A DNA stretch of 25,776 nt from CALJEL01 sp041082235 (GCA_041082235.1 JBDOIG010000242.1:1-25776), one strand, 5' to 3'; positions 1 through 8,497 are shown, counted from the stretch's first letter. The notes: generated by a model from the letters alone, not told the origin. Program-made: numbers and translations.

Positions 1-2
1 AT

Positions 3-257
3 GCCCTTGAGACAAATGACAGTGCAGTTAAGGTGCTTGGAGATGAAACTCTCAGAACCATAGCCCGTGAGCTTGTAGAGACAGTAAAGAAGAACGTAAC
101 GATTGATTGGGCTGTTAAAGAGAGTGTAAAGGCAAAACTGAGAACGATGGTAAAACGAATTCTACGCAAATACGGGTATCCTCCAGATAAACAGGAAAAG
201 GCAACGCAGACTGTTTTGAGCCAGGCAGAATTATTGTGCGCTGAGTGGGTAGGATAG
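3..257 (+). CDS. hsdR: Type I restriction endonuclease subunit R, C-terminal fragment (5' end outside window)
   Basis: The frame is open from the left edge and ends at a TAG at 255-257, leaving about 84 residues. The text resembles the C-terminal helical domain of HsdR subunits (DUF3387 / EcoEI R C-terminal type), including the stretch IDWAVKESVKAKLRTMVKRI followed by LRKYGYPP and a QAE helix. In that family this region contacts the methyltransferase core, while the nuclease and DEAD-box translocase domains lie upstream, outside this window. An internal GTG at 33 could look like a start, but the similarity continues upstream of it, so this is the tail of a longer gene. Family recognition is by eye; hsdM/hsdS are not visible here. 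Confidence 0.8.
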   Translation, partial: ALETNDSAVKVLGDETLRTIARELVETVKKNVTIDWAVKESVKAKLRTMVKRILRKYGYPPDKQEKATQTVLSQAELLCAEWVG

Positions 258-272
258 GCATGTACTCCTACC
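248..272. terminator. Inverted repeat spanning two convergent stop codons
   Basis: GGTAGGA (248-254) and TCCTACC (266-272) are perfect 7-bp complements around an 11-nt loop. The stem covers the stop codons of both convergent genes. There is no T-tract on either side, so a bidirectional terminator role is only a guess. Confidence 0.3.
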
Positions 273-2280
273 TCTGATACCTTGCCATTAAAAATCTATC
301 AGATTCAAGATAATCTATGGCACTGTTAATATCCTTTCTCTTGCCTATTAATAAGAGCACATCACCTGGTTTAAATATAAAATCAGGTGATGGATTCTGA
401 TAGATTTCATCATCACGCTGAACAGCGATGATGGTTGCGCCTGTCTCTGCCCTTAAGTGCAGTTCTTTTATGGAATGTCCGATTACACGAGAGCCTTCTT
501 TTATGAGATATGTCTCTGTCTCTATACCTTTTAAGAATTCATGTCTTTCTATCAGGTGCCTTCCTGGTAATTCTACCGTCCTCAGGGCGCTGTAACTATC
601 CTTCCGGATGTTTTCAATATGTTCTGATATAACATTTCCGGGCACATTATAATGGTGTAATACCCGCGAGAATATCTCGATGGATGTCTCAAACTCTTCC
701 GGAATGACTTCGTTGGCACCTAATCTTATGAGGTCATCTACCTCTGCAACATATCGCGTCCTCACAATTATATAGATACGAGGATTTTCATGTTTTGCAA
801 TCTGTACAATCCTTCTTGTTGCGGCGGGATCGGATATAGCTATCACAAGCACTTTTGCCCTGTGAATGCCCATCTTGTGAAGTATCTCAGCCGATGTGCC
901 ATCACCATAATATATTGGCTCACCTCTTTTCTTCATCTTGCGGACCGTATTTGCATTTATCTCAAGAACTACATAAGAAATCCCTGATTCTTTTAAAACT
1001 CTTGCAAGGTTCCTGCCGTTAACACCAAAACCGATAATTATCACATGATCCGACTTTTTTGATAGCAATTCTTCTCTCGTTTTTCTTCTTTTAATCCTTT
1101 CAAAACTCCTTAAAGGCAAAACCGAGATAAGATATTCTGAAACACGAGGGGATATACTGATAATAAAAGGGGTCAGAAGCATTGTCGCAACAGATGCTGA
1201 GATAAATATCTGATGCCCGTATTCCTCAAGAAGCCCCGCCTTTTTACCTGCAATGGCAAGGACAAAAGAGAATTCACCTATCTGGGAGAGATAAAACCCG
1301 CTGAGGATTGATATCCTCACTAATTGGCCTGATAGTAAAGAAGCTGTAGCTGTTATAAGGGTCTTGAGAGCTATTATAGAAATGACCGCAGCCATGATAG
1401 TACCCGGGTTTTCTTTCAAGAAACTCACATCCATAAGCATACCTACAGATATAAAAAATAAGCCGATAAAACTCTCCTTAAAGGGCATGATATCTGCTAT
1501 CGCCTGTGAGGCATATTCGGATTCTGAAATAACAATGCCTGCAAGAAACGCCCCTAATGCAAGAGAAAGCCCTAATCTGGATGTAAAAAAAGCTGTTCCA
1601 ATACAGAGGAGAATAATCGTTATGATGAATAATTCACGGCTTCTTGTCTTAACTATCTCATGAAGTATGAAGGGCACCGCCCACCTTGCTGTAATCAGGA
1701 CAGCGGCGAGCAAGCCAAAAGACTTTAACATGGTGAGGGCTATAGCCTGAATACTTCCGCCATTTCCTCCCAGAATTGGTATAAGGAGCATAAAGGGTAC
1801 CACACATAGGTCCTGAAATAGGAGTATCCCTACGGATGTCCTTCCTTGAGGTGAGTTTATCTCTGCCCTCTCCATCAGGAGTTTAATTACAATCGCTGTG
1901 CTGCTTAAGGCGACAAGAAAACCATCAAATATAGCAGCATTAATCCTCTGATTAAGGAAAGAGAGACTCATAACTGTTACGGCAAGCACTGTGAGTGTAA
2001 CCTGAACAAACCCTCCGCCAAGAACCTGAGAGCGAAGCATCATAAGGTTTTTTAAAGAAAACTCAAGCCCGATGGTGAACATAAGCAATATAACGCCGAT
2101 CTCTGCAAGGAGTTCAACCTCATGAACATCCTTTATGAAACCAAAACCATGGGGGCCCAATATTACACCTGCAACAAGAAAACCGACAACAGATGGAATC
2201 TTCAGCCTTCCAAGTGCAAATACCACTATAGCCGATACACCAAAGATTAAGACCAGTGATTTTAAAAATTCCAGCTCCAT
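268..2280 (-). CDS. Kef-type cation/proton antiporter with RCK domains (CPA2 family)
   Basis: The 670-residue inner-membrane protein predicted here exchanges K+ or Na+ for H+. Residues about 5-385 form a multi-helix Na+/H+ exchanger domain, including the CPA2-type GILLFQDL segment with Q156-D157. Residues about 411-530 are a Rossmann-like TrkA-N/RCK domain with GFGVNG (417-422) and an acidic residue (E440) at the end of the second strand, as in NAD(H)-binding RCKs. Residues about 580-655 look like a TrkA-C ligand domain. Domain order and length match KefB/KefC/YbaL-like proteins, but no KefF/KefG partner is adjacent, so glutathione gating cannot be assumed. It converges on the hsdR end with a 10-bp gap. 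No clear Shine-Dalgarno precedes the ATG. Confidence 0.9.
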   Translation of the reverse strand: MELEFLKSLVLIFGVSAIVVFALGRLKIPSVVGFLVAGVILGPHGFGFIKDVHEVELLAEIGVILLMFTIGLEFSLKNLMMLRSQVLGGGFVQVTLTVLAVTVMSLSFLNQRINAAIFDGFLVALSSTAIVIKLLMERAEINSPQGRTSVGILLFQDLCVVPFMLLIPILGGNGGSIQAIALTMLKSFGLLAAVLITARWAVPFILHEIVKTRSRELFIITIILLCIGTAFFTSRLGLSLALGAFLAGIVISESEYASQAIADIMPFKESFIGLFFISVGMLMDVSFLKENPGTIMAAVISIIALKTLITATASLLSGQLVRISILSGFYLSQIGEFSFVLAIAGKKAGLLEEYGHQIFISASVATMLLTPFIISISPRVSEYLISVLPLRSFERIKRRKTREELLSKKSDHVIIIGFGVNGRNLARVLKESGISYVVLEINANTVRKMKKRGEPIYYGDGTSAEILHKMGIHRAKVLVIAISDPAATRRIVQIAKHENPRIYIIVRTRYVAEVDDLIRLGANEVIPEEFETSIEIFSRVLHHYNVPGNVISEHIENIRKDSYSALRTVELPGRHLIERHEFLKGIETETYLIKEGSRVIGHSIKELHLRAETGATIIAVQRDDEIYQNPSPDFIFKPGDVLLLIGKRKDINSAIDYLESDRFLMARYQR

Positions 2281-2298
2281 ATTTTTATGGTAACATAG

Positions 2299-2304
2299 AT
2301 TATA
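2299..2304 (-). promoter_or_regulatory. Candidate -10 box for the Kef-type antiporter
   Basis: On the minus strand a perfect TATAAT lies 18 bp upstream of the ATG. Transcription would start about 10-12 nt before the start codon, giving a very short leader. The best -35-like TTGATA is 22 bp away, too far for a standard sigma-70 promoter, so the call is weak. Confidence 0.35.
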
Positions 2305-2492
2305 CTTTATTACTATCCGATTTTATTATCAATCTCCAGCTTTACAGAAGATACTCCTACTTCATGCCCTATGTCTCCTGATTGTTTGATAATTGTGCAT
2401 CTCTTTTCATGTGGTATACTTCTTCAGGTATCTTTCAACTATGAGGAAGCCATAACTTCCAGAGAGATTATTTTTGAGGAAACGGGGTTTAC

Positions 2493-2522
2493 TTGACAAT
2501 CTCTATAAATAACCCATATAAT
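2493..2522 (+). promoter_or_regulatory. Sigma-70-type promoter for yceD-rpmF-plsX-fabH
   Basis: A perfect TTGACA (2493-2498) and a perfect TATAAT (2517-2522) are separated by 18 bp. Initiation is expected near 2529, leaving a leader of roughly 28 nt with AAGGA at 2540-2544. This is the clearest promoter in the window and fits the high expression expected for a ribosomal protein operon. Confidence 0.8.
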
Positions 2523-2556
2523 TAATTTAATTCATTTTTAAGGATGTTCTTTGGCA

Positions 2557-3069
2557 ATGAAACTCATAATTTCAGAAATACCCGAGGAGGGACTTGACCT
2601 CAGCCTTGATAATTTATCTTTAATATCAAAGGCTGTCTCAATTATATCGCCTGTTAAAGGTGAATTGAGGATTGATAAGGTAGGAGCAGAAGTATTAATA
2701 AAGGGTTATACATCAACAGAGATAGAGTTGACCTGCAGCAGGTGTCTCAATAATTTTAAAAAAGAGGTTAATCTTGATATATCCATAACCTATCATCCCC
2801 TGTCTGAGCTTAAAGGAGATGAGGTCTATGAGCTCCATGATGATGAAATGGAAGTTGATTTTTATTCAGGTGATGAAATAGATATTGACAATCTAATAGA
2901 GGAAGAGATCATTTTAAGCATTCCTATGAAACCGCTCTGCAGCGAGGAATGTAAAGGTCTCTGTCCAAAATGTGGAGCGGATCTTAATATAACTTCCTGT
3001 GGATGTTCAAGCCAGGTAATAGATGAAAGATTCGGGATATTAAAAAAACTTTTAAATAAAGGAGAATAA
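2557..3069 (+). CDS. yceD: YceD/DUF177 family protein
   Basis: A 170-residue acidic protein of the DUF177 family, which is typically encoded immediately before rpmF and has been linked to 23S rRNA/L32 accumulation in bacteria and plants. Visible hallmarks are CSRC (C60, C63) and the C-terminal cluster C128, C132, C136, C139 with the family phrase GLCPKCGADLN, followed by C148 and C150. These are likely zinc ligands. The start is ambiguous: ATG at 2557 begins MKLIISEIPEEG, while an in-frame TTG at 2551 sits only 6 nt after AAGGA (2540-2544) and would add two residues. The 2-nt gap to rpmF indicates co-translation. Confidence 0.85.
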   Translation: MKLIISEIPEEGLDLSLDNLSLISKAVSIISPVKGELRIDKVGAEVLIKGYTSTEIELTCSRCLNNFKKEVNLDISITYHPLSELKGDEVYELHDDEMEVDFYSGDEIDIDNLIEEEIILSIPMKPLCSEECKGLCPKCGADLNITSCGCSSQVIDERFGILKKLLNKGE

Positions 3070-3071
3070 AT

Positions 3072-3260
3072 ATGGCAAATCCCACGCATAGACACACAAG
3101 GTCAAGAAGGGACAAAAGAAGGGCAAACTGGAAAGGTCAGATTCCAAATGTTATCAACTGTCCTGAATGCCATGAACCCACCCTTCCACACAGGGTATGC
3201 GGTAACTGCGGTTCCTACAATAAGAAAAAGATACTTGAGGTTATTGAGAAAGAGTCATGA
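3072..3260 (+). CDS. rpmF: Large ribosomal subunit protein bL32
   Basis: A 62-residue basic protein with the L32 N-terminus (MANPTHRHTRSRRDKRRANW) and an intact zinc ribbon, C30-x2-C33 and C43-x2-C46, so this is the zinc-binding (C+) form. It is preceded by AAAGGAG at good spacing. Its stop overlaps the plsX start in an ATGA tetranucleotide, which couples translation of a ribosomal protein to phospholipid synthesis. The same arrangement is conserved in many bacteria. Confidence 0.96.
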   Translation: MANPTHRHTRSRRDKRRANWKGQIPNVINCPECHEPTLPHRVCGNCGSYNKKKILEVIEKES

Positions 3261-4300
3261 AGATTGCCCTTGATGCAATGGGTGGTGACCACGCGCCTGA
3301 GGTAACTGTAGAAGGTGCGATAGATACCATAAAGGAATACCCTGACATAGAGATAATCCTTGTTGGTGATGCCTCAAGAATTGAGAAGGAGCTTCAGAAT
3401 AAAAAGAGGTATCCAAAGGAGAGGCTCTCCATAAAGCATGCCTCAGAGGTTATAACAATGGATGAATCTCCTTCCTATGCCTTGAGGAGAAAGAAGGACT
3501 CATCCATAAAGCGGGCCGTTGAATTGCATAAAGATGGTGAGGCAGAGGCAGTTGTAAGTGCCGGTCATTCAGGCGTTGCCATGGCTACTGCCCTCTTTAT
3601 CCTTGGAAAGGCACCAGGAGTTGATAGACCTGCTATTGCGGCATCACTTCCAACATTAAAGAAACCCTTTGTTCTTATAGATGCAGGTGCAAATGTTGAT
3701 TGCAAACCATCAAATATCCTTGAATTTGCTTATATGGGCGCTGCTTACTACAGGGCTGTTTTTTCAGTTGAAAAGCCAAGGGTTGCCCTGCTGAGCATCG
3801 GAGAAGAGGATACAAAAGGAAATGAGCTTACAAAAGATGCCTTCAAGCTTCTTAAAAGCTCTGAGCTCAATTTTAAAGGCAATATAGAAGGTAAGGACCT
3901 CTTTATAGGTGATGCTGATGTAATTGTATGTGACGGTTTCATAGGAAATGTGGTACTGAAACTCAGTGAAGGACTTGCCGAGGTTATAATGAAGATGCTT
4001 AAAAGAGAGATATCCGATATCTCCACTGGAAGGCTTGCCTATCTTCTCATGAAGCCTGCACTCAAAAGATTCAAGAAAAAGACAGACTATGCAGAATACG
4101 GAGGTGCCCCCCTTCTTGGAATCAACGGCACATGTATAATAAGCCATGGTCGCTCTTCTGCAAAGGCAATAAAGAATGCTATAGTTGTTGCTGCAAATCT
4201 CGCAAAGGCAGGGCTTCATAGGACAATATCTCAAGAACTTTCTAAAATAAAAGAATCTATCAGTATAGATATACCTGCCCTTAATGGAGTCTCCAGCTGA
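3257..4300 (+). CDS. plsX: Phosphate acyltransferase PlsX
   Basis: The 347-residue enzyme makes acyl-phosphate from acyl-ACP, feeding PlsY at the start of phospholipid synthesis; it is a peripheral membrane protein in known cases. The N-terminus ALDAMGGDHAPEVTVEGA is the PlsX hallmark. Other conserved parts are SAGHSGVAMA, PTLKKPFVLIDAGANVDCKP, ADVIVCDGFIGNVVLKLSEG and EYGGAPLLGINGTCIISHG. Length is normal for the family. The ATG overlaps the rpmF stop by 4 bp, and the gap to fabH is 4 bp, so the genes are in one transcript. Confidence 0.96.
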   Translation: MKIALDAMGGDHAPEVTVEGAIDTIKEYPDIEIILVGDASRIEKELQNKKRYPKERLSIKHASEVITMDESPSYALRRKKDSSIKRAVELHKDGEAEAVVSAGHSGVAMATALFILGKAPGVDRPAIAASLPTLKKPFVLIDAGANVDCKPSNILEFAYMGAAYYRAVFSVEKPRVALLSIGEEDTKGNELTKDAFKLLKSSELNFKGNIEGKDLFIGDADVIVCDGFIGNVVLKLSEGLAEVIMKMLKREISDISTGRLAYLLMKPALKRFKKKTDYAEYGGAPLLGINGTCIISHGRSSAKAIKNAIVVAANLAKAGLHRTISQELSKIKESISIDIPALNGVSS

Positions 4301-4304
4301 ATAG

Positions 4305-5279
4305 ATGCTAAGCCGCATCATATCCACAGGGTCTTATATGCCAGAGAAGGTCTTGACCAACCATGACCTTGAAAAGATGGTTGATACTTCTGATGAGTGG
4401 ATTACTGAAAGAACCGGTATCAAAGAAAGAAGGATATCCAAACCTGACCAGGCGGCATCAGATCTCGCCTGTGAAGCTGCAAAAAGGGCACTTAAAAAAG
4501 CACAGCTTAAGGTAGAAAAGATTGAACTCATTCTTGTTGCCACTGTAAGCGGTGATATGCCACTTCCATCAACCGCCTGCCTTTTACAGAAAAAACTTGG
4601 TGCAGTCAATGCCGCTGCAATGGATATAAACGCAGCCTGCTCCGGTTTTATCTATGGCCTTTCGGTGGCAGATGCCTTTATAAAATCAGGCAAATATAAA
4701 AAGATTCTTGTTGTAGGAGCAGAGGCTCTTTCTAAATTCACTGACTGGCAGGACAGGACTACCTGTGTGCTCCTTGGTGATGGAGCTGGTGCAGCAGTTC
4801 TTGCTCCTGACCACGGAAGGGGAATCCTGTCTGTAGATATTTATTCTGATGGAAGGCTATGGGATCTCCTTCATATACCGGCCGGGGGTTCGGCAATGCC
4901 TGCATCAAAAGAGACAATTGAAAAAAGACTTCATTATGTAAAGATGAAGGGTAATGAAACCTTCAAGGTTGCTGTAAGGACACTTGAAAATCTTGTGATT
5001 GAAACCCTGAAAAAAAATAATCTCAAACCTTCTCAACTTTCCCTGCTTATACCGCATCAGGCAAATCTAAGGATTATCAAGGCCACCGCAGAAAGGCTGG
5101 GGCTTCCTATGGAAAGGGTTATTATCAATCTAACAAGGTACGGAAATACCTCTGCTGCCTCCATCCCTGTTGCCCTTGATGAGGCGATTGATGAAGGAAG
5201 GATAAAAGATGGCGATTATATAATGCTTGAGGCATTTGGAGGCGGACTCACCTGGGGTTCAGCGCTCATAAAGTGGTAG
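4305..5279 (+). CDS. fabH: 3-oxoacyl-ACP synthase III (KAS III)
   Basis: The 324-residue enzyme condenses an acyl-CoA primer with malonyl-ACP to start fatty-acid elongation. The full catalytic triad is readable: C112 in AACSGF, H251 in PHQANLRI and N281 in YGNTSAASIP. The N-terminal DTSDEWITERTGIKERR is also typical. There is no strong Shine-Dalgarno, consistent with coupling to plsX 4 nt upstream. The usual downstream fabD, fabG and acpP are not here: the next gene is convergent and the two 3' ends overlap by 14 bp, so the fatty-acid cluster stops at fabH. Confidence 0.96.
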   Translation: MLSRIISTGSYMPEKVLTNHDLEKMVDTSDEWITERTGIKERRISKPDQAASDLACEAAKRALKKAQLKVEKIELILVATVSGDMPLPSTACLLQKKLGAVNAAAMDINAACSGFIYGLSVADAFIKSGKYKKILVVGAEALSKFTDWQDRTTCVLLGDGAGAAVLAPDHGRGILSVDIYSDGRLWDLLHIPAGGSAMPASKETIEKRLHYVKMKGNETFKVAVRTLENLVIETLKKNNLKPSQLSLLIPHQANLRIIKATAERLGLPMERVIINLTRYGNTSAASIPVALDEAIDEGRIKDGDYIMLEAFGGGLTWGSALIKW

Positions 5280-6018
5280 GACCCTTCTTTTTCTTTTCTC
5301 TTTTCTTTTTGTAATATTGATATACATGCCACTTCCTTAATGCCCTCTCTATCTTATCCCTGTAAGCAAGGGCAATAAGCACAACAATTATTGCCATACC
5401 AGCAAGTATGGAGAATCTTCCATACTGATGATGTTTTATATAACTGCCACCAAGTGTAAGAAGGATAGTCCCGAATAGCCTTCCAACTCCTCCGATTATA
5501 AGAAATTCCATTGTTGTAAGATGCCCGAGCCCCAGGATATAACAGAGATAGTCCTTTGGGAAACCAGGGATGAGAAAAAGTAAAAAAACAAGAAAGGCTG
5601 CCTTGTGATGAAGTAGATAATCAAATCTACTAATGATGTTATTATCAACAAATCTCTCAACAAAGGGTCTCCCGAATGCCCTTGAGAGGCTGAAGGCAAT
5701 ATAGGAACCAAGGGTAAGGCCAATGGTTGAAAGGACCACACCAAATACAGGACCGTAAAGATAACCACCAAGGAGTCCTGTCACCTCTCCAGGTATAGGT
5801 GATATAACAACCTGGAGTGCCTGAAGGAGGATAAATCCGATAAAGGATAGGGGACCGAATATCTTTAAGAACTTGAGAATCCTTTCCCTATCAACAAAAT
5901 AATGGATTAAACCAGTCTTATAAAATACAAAAGAAAGGCCTCCAATAATTAGGACAAGTATAAGAAGCCTGAGCCATATTCTATTTTTCTGCGAGCTCTT
6001 TTTTATATCCCTTTCCAA
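5266..6018 (-). CDS. TVP38/TMEM64 (VTT domain) family inner-membrane protein
   Basis: A 250-residue polytopic protein with a short charged N-terminus, a first membrane helix at about 17-34 and a VTT/SNARE-associated-type core at about 55-195. Family-like motifs are SPIPGE (73-78), the glycine-rich GLLGGYLYGPVFG, and LIPGFPKDYLCYILGLG around 149-165. The family has been implicated in lipid scrambling or membrane homeostasis, but the substrate here cannot be read. The C-terminus is strongly basic (KKKREKKKKG). The start is a TTG with AAGG about 7 nt upstream; no in-frame ATG lies nearby. It overlaps fabH tail-to-tail by 14 bp. Confidence 0.85.
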   Translation of the reverse strand: MERDIKKSSQKNRIWLRLLILVLIIGGLSFVFYKTGLIHYFVDRERILKFLKIFGPLSFIGFILLQALQVVISPIPGEVTGLLGGYLYGPVFGVVLSTIGLTLGSYIAFSLSRAFGRPFVERFVDNNIISRFDYLLHHKAAFLVFLLFLIPGFPKDYLCYILGLGHLTTMEFLIIGGVGRLFGTILLTLGGSYIKHHQYGRFSILAGMAIIVVLIALAYRDKIERALRKWHVYQYYKKKREKKKKGPTTL

Positions 6019-6331
6019 TTTTCAGCCTTTCAGCCGTTCCTCATCAGTTGTTCATGACGGGTTATCCCTAATCATTTATTCATGATGGTTAAAGACTCAT
6101 CACCCAGCACTTATAACTGATTACTAATCCTGAATTTTGTGCCTCCGCATTCAAATATCTTAACTTTCCATAACCGGTGGATAATGGAAATCAACTCAAT
6201 GATTTAAATTCTCCTGATTCAGAAAGAGATCTTTCGCTGGGCTCAGGAGACATCCCTGCTATCTGCCCCGGAAAATCACAGATTTTCCGGGGCCCCTTCA
6301 TGCCCTGTTCCTTATCCATTGAGCAGGCATT
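6019..6331. other. 313-bp gene-free gap between slipin and the VTT gene
   Basis: No convincing gene. A short open frame on the plus strand from 6177 runs antisense into the slipin gene and has no family resemblance. The only clear structure is the GC-rich palindrome at 6265-6293. The segment 6040-6115 contains loose, degenerate repeats of TCATGA/TCATCA words. The promoter of the VTT gene presumably lies here, but I see no good match. Confidence 0.5.
6265..6293. repeat. Family-1 palindromic repeat (copy downstream of slipin)
   Basis: CCCCGGAAAATC (6266-6277), loop ACA, and GATTTTCCGGGG (6281-6292) form a perfect 12-bp stem, extended to 13 bp by G6265-C6293. It is followed by another CCCC block, as in the copies at 7156 and 14056. 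It lies 39 bp beyond the slipin stop. No T-tract follows on the minus strand, so it is not a classical intrinsic terminator. Confidence 0.8.
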
Positions 6332-7093
6332 CTATGACTTAAATTTCTCTATAAAGGGCTTTATGAGGTCAACTGGCACAGGGAATATAATGGTTGAATT
6401 CTTCTCCGAGGATATCTCAAGAAGTGTCTGAAGGAACCTGAGCTGAAGTGCTGCTGGCTCTGATGAGATAATCTTGGCTGCATCAGCAAGTTTCTGGGCA
6501 GCCTGAAATTCACCCTCAGCATGAATAACCTTTGCCCTCCTCTCACGCTCTGCCTCTGCCTGACGGGCTATTGCCCTAAGCATCTCCGTGGGAAGATCAA
6601 CATTCTTCACTTCAACTGCCGTCACCTTTATTCCCCATGGCTCTGTCTGAAAATCTATTACCCTCTGGAGTTCTGCATTCAGCTCATCCCTCTTTGTAAG
6701 GAGGTCATCAAGCTGACTCTGACCGAGGATACTTCTCAGGGTTGTCTGTGCTATCTGACTTGTTGCATAGTAATAATCTTCCACCTCTGTAATAGCCCTT
6801 GCAGGATCAACAACCCTGAAATAGACAACAGCATTCACCTTCACTGTTATATTGTCCTTTGTGATAACATCCTGTGGAGGGACATCCATGGTAACTGTCC
6901 TGAGGCTTACCTTTACAAGCCTATCAATAATCGGCCAGATAATAACAAGACCGGGACCCTTCACAGGGATAATCCTTCCAAGCCTGAAGACAACACCTCT
7001 TTCATATTCCTTGAGTATCTTTATTGCACTTGACAGGAAGTAAAGGACAAGGAATATAACCACTATAAATGTGTAAAAACTAAGAGGTATCAT
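6332..7093 (-). CDS. Slipin / stomatin-like SPFH (band 7) membrane protein
   Basis: A 253-residue protein with one N-terminal membrane hairpin or helix (about 3-24) followed by an SPFH domain. Typical slipin text includes EYERGVVFRLGR, GPGLVIIWPIID, VDVPPQDVITKDNITVKVNA with M at its first position, YFRVVDPARAI, QTTLRSILGQSQLDDLL and LPTEMLRAIARQAEAERERRA. A C-terminal helical or coiled-coil stretch follows. Slipins oligomerise in the membrane and act with NfeD-type proteases, whose gene is directly upstream here. A strong GGGAGG lies 7 nt before the ATG. It is probably cotranscribed with nfeD across an 83-bp gap that contains two hairpins. Confidence 0.93.
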   Translation of the reverse strand: MIPLSFYTFIVVIFLVLYFLSSAIKILKEYERGVVFRLGRIIPVKGPGLVIIWPIIDRLVKVSLRTVTMDVPPQDVITKDNITVKVNAVVYFRVVDPARAITEVEDYYYATSQIAQTTLRSILGQSQLDDLLTKRDELNAELQRVIDFQTEPWGIKVTAVEVKNVDLPTEMLRAIARQAEAERERRAKVIHAEGEFQAAQKLADAAKIISSEPAALQLRFLQTLLEISSEKNSTIIFPVPVDLIKPFIEKFKS

Positions 7094-7119
7094 AGATTAT
7101 CCTCCCTTAATCATGGATT

Positions 7120-7138
7120 CTGAAGACCATGTCTTCAG
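7120..7138. repeat. Hairpin in the nfeD-slipin spacer
   Basis: CTGAAGAC (7120-7127), loop CAT, GTCTTCAG (7131-7138): a perfect 8-bp stem with a 3-nt loop, 27 bp upstream of the slipin start. Together with the neighbouring family-1 palindrome it makes a two-hairpin intergenic region that could adjust the relative expression of the two genes. That role is inferred. Confidence 0.55.
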
Positions 7139-7155
7139 TTATTGCTCTACTAGTA

Positions 7156-7188
7156 CCCCAAAAAATCTTACGATTTTTAGGGGACCCC
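7156..7188. repeat. Family-1 palindromic repeat overlapping the nfeD stop
   Basis: CCCCAAAAAATC (7156-7167), loop TTAC, GATTTTTAGGGG (7172-7183) gives 11 paired bases with one A-A mismatch, followed by ACCCC. The nfeD stop codon (7177-7179 on the minus strand) lies within the right arm, and the last residues GVP are encoded by the GGGGACCCC part. The unit matches the copy at 14056-14088 closely. Confidence 0.85.
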
Positions 7189-8490
7189 AGCTTTCTTTAC
7201 CTTCAGTTTAAGACCTGAAACAGCCTCTACCCTGACCTTCTCACCCTGCTTTATGGGCTCATCACTCATGGCAGACCATATCTCACCCCTTACATAGACC
7301 ATGCCATCATCCCTGATATCTGTCCTCGCTATACCTTCAAGCCCCACTATACCTTCTGCACCTGTAACTGGTTTTCTCTTCCATGCCTTAAAGGCAAGAC
7401 CAAAGGTTATCACAAAGAATAATGCTGTTATAATAACAGCAGGTAATATTACATATAAGGACAACTTTAAAAATGGTGCTGGACTCTCAAAGAGCATTAT
7501 TGAGCCTATAATCATGGATATAATCCCTCCGATGGTAAGGATACCATGAGATATAATCTTTACTTCAAGTATAAAAAGAATGATGGCAAGGATTATAAGG
7601 AGGATACCTGCATAATTTACAGGGAGGGTCTGAAAGGCATAAAAGGCAAGTATGAGACAGATGCCTCCAAGCACCCCTGGGAATATAGCTCCAGGATTAG
7701 TGAGCTCAAAAAAAAGGCCGTATATGCCAAGAAGCATAAGGATATAAGCGATATTCGGATCACTTATGAGGTCAAGAACGCGCTGTCTGAATCCCATCTC
7801 CTCATGGATAATCTTTGCATCTAGTGTGTTTATTATCTTGTCTCCAAAGACAGTCTTTACCCTTCTGCCGTTAATCTTCTTAAAAAGCTCATCCCTGTCC
7901 TTTGCTATAAGATCTATAACCTTCAGCTCAAGTGCTTCCTTCTCTGTTACAGATACACTTTTTCTCACAGCATCCTCAGCCCATTTAACATTTCTACCTC
8001 TGCTCTCTGCAAGACTCCTTATATATGCTGCTGCATCATTTGTAACCTTCTTTGCCATCTCCTTGTCCATCTTCTCACCCATTGCTACTGGATGGGCTGC
8101 TCCTATGTTTGTACCTGGAGCCATGGCTGCAATATGAGATGCAATGGTTATAAAGGCACCTGCTGAAGCTGCCCTCGCACCACTGGGAGAAACATATACA
8201 ACAACAGGAACAGCGCTTCCCACCATCTCCTTGATTATTGTCCTCATGGATGTGTCAAGGCCCCCGGGTGTGTCAAGCTCCATTATGACAGCATTATATT
8301 TCTTCTCATTCGCCTTTTTAATTGCCTTTACAATAAACTCCGCCCTGGCAGGATTTATAACACCATCGACCCTTATAAGCATTATTTCGGAGGCAGGTTC
8401 AGATGAGGGGATTGCCGGCGAAGGCATATTGAATGAAAAGATTAGGAGGAAAAGCAAAGAGGTTAATATTTTGATAACTTCTTCCCTCAT
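7177..8490 (-). CDS. nfeD: NfeD-family membrane-bound serine protease (ClpP class, long form)
   Basis: A 437-residue protein with an N-terminal signal or membrane segment (about 7-28), a ClpP/SppA-like protease domain (about 36-225), four to five membrane helices (about 247-360) and a C-terminal OB-fold NfeD domain (about 375-437). In the protease domain GARAASAGAFIT places the predicted nucleophile at S109, and K148 in KKVTNDAAAYIR is the likely lysine of the Ser-Lys dyad, by analogy with archaeal 1510-N. ELDTPGGLDTSM is the typical oxyanion-side motif. Such proteases cleave membrane partners including stomatins; the slipin gene is next. The last residues and stop lie inside a palindromic repeat, so the native C-terminus may have been altered. 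Confidence 0.92.
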   Translation of the reverse strand: MREEVIKILTSLLFLLIFSFNMPSPAIPSSEPASEIMLIRVDGVINPARAEFIVKAIKKANEKKYNAVIMELDTPGGLDTSMRTIIKEMVGSAVPVVVYVSPSGARAASAGAFITIASHIAAMAPGTNIGAAHPVAMGEKMDKEMAKKVTNDAAAYIRSLAESRGRNVKWAEDAVRKSVSVTEKEALELKVIDLIAKDRDELFKKINGRRVKTVFGDKIINTLDAKIIHEEMGFRQRVLDLISDPNIAYILMLLGIYGLFFELTNPGAIFPGVLGGICLILAFYAFQTLPVNYAGILLIILAIILFILEVKIISHGILTIGGIISMIIGSIMLFESPAPFLKLSLYVILPAVIITALFFVITFGLAFKAWKRKPVTGAEGIVGLEGIARTDIRDDGMVYVRGEIWSAMSDEPIKQGEKVRVEAVSGLKLKVKKAGVP

Positions 8491-8497
8491 GATTTAA

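Noticed and set aside
3764..4327. Long open frame antisense to plsX
   Set aside because: It lies wholly opposite the strongly supported plsX, has no recognisable family and is best explained as a shadow of its codon usage.
6265..6293. Rho-independent terminator
   Set aside because: The stem is strong but no T-run follows on the slipin strand; homologous palindromes also occur in coding sequence, so repeat family is the better label.
6177..6431. 84-codon open frame in the slipin-VTT gap
   Set aside because: It runs antisense into slipin, crosses a palindromic repeat and has no Shine-Dalgarno or family resemblance.
6521..7033. 170-codon open frame antisense to the slipin gene
   Set aside because: The slipin reading is unmistakable; the antisense product is Cys- and Leu-rich low-information sequence with no start signal.
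7546..8497. Three consecutive plus-strand open frames across nfeD
   Set aside because: All are antisense to a complete NfeD protease with readable catalytic motifs; none resembles a protein family.
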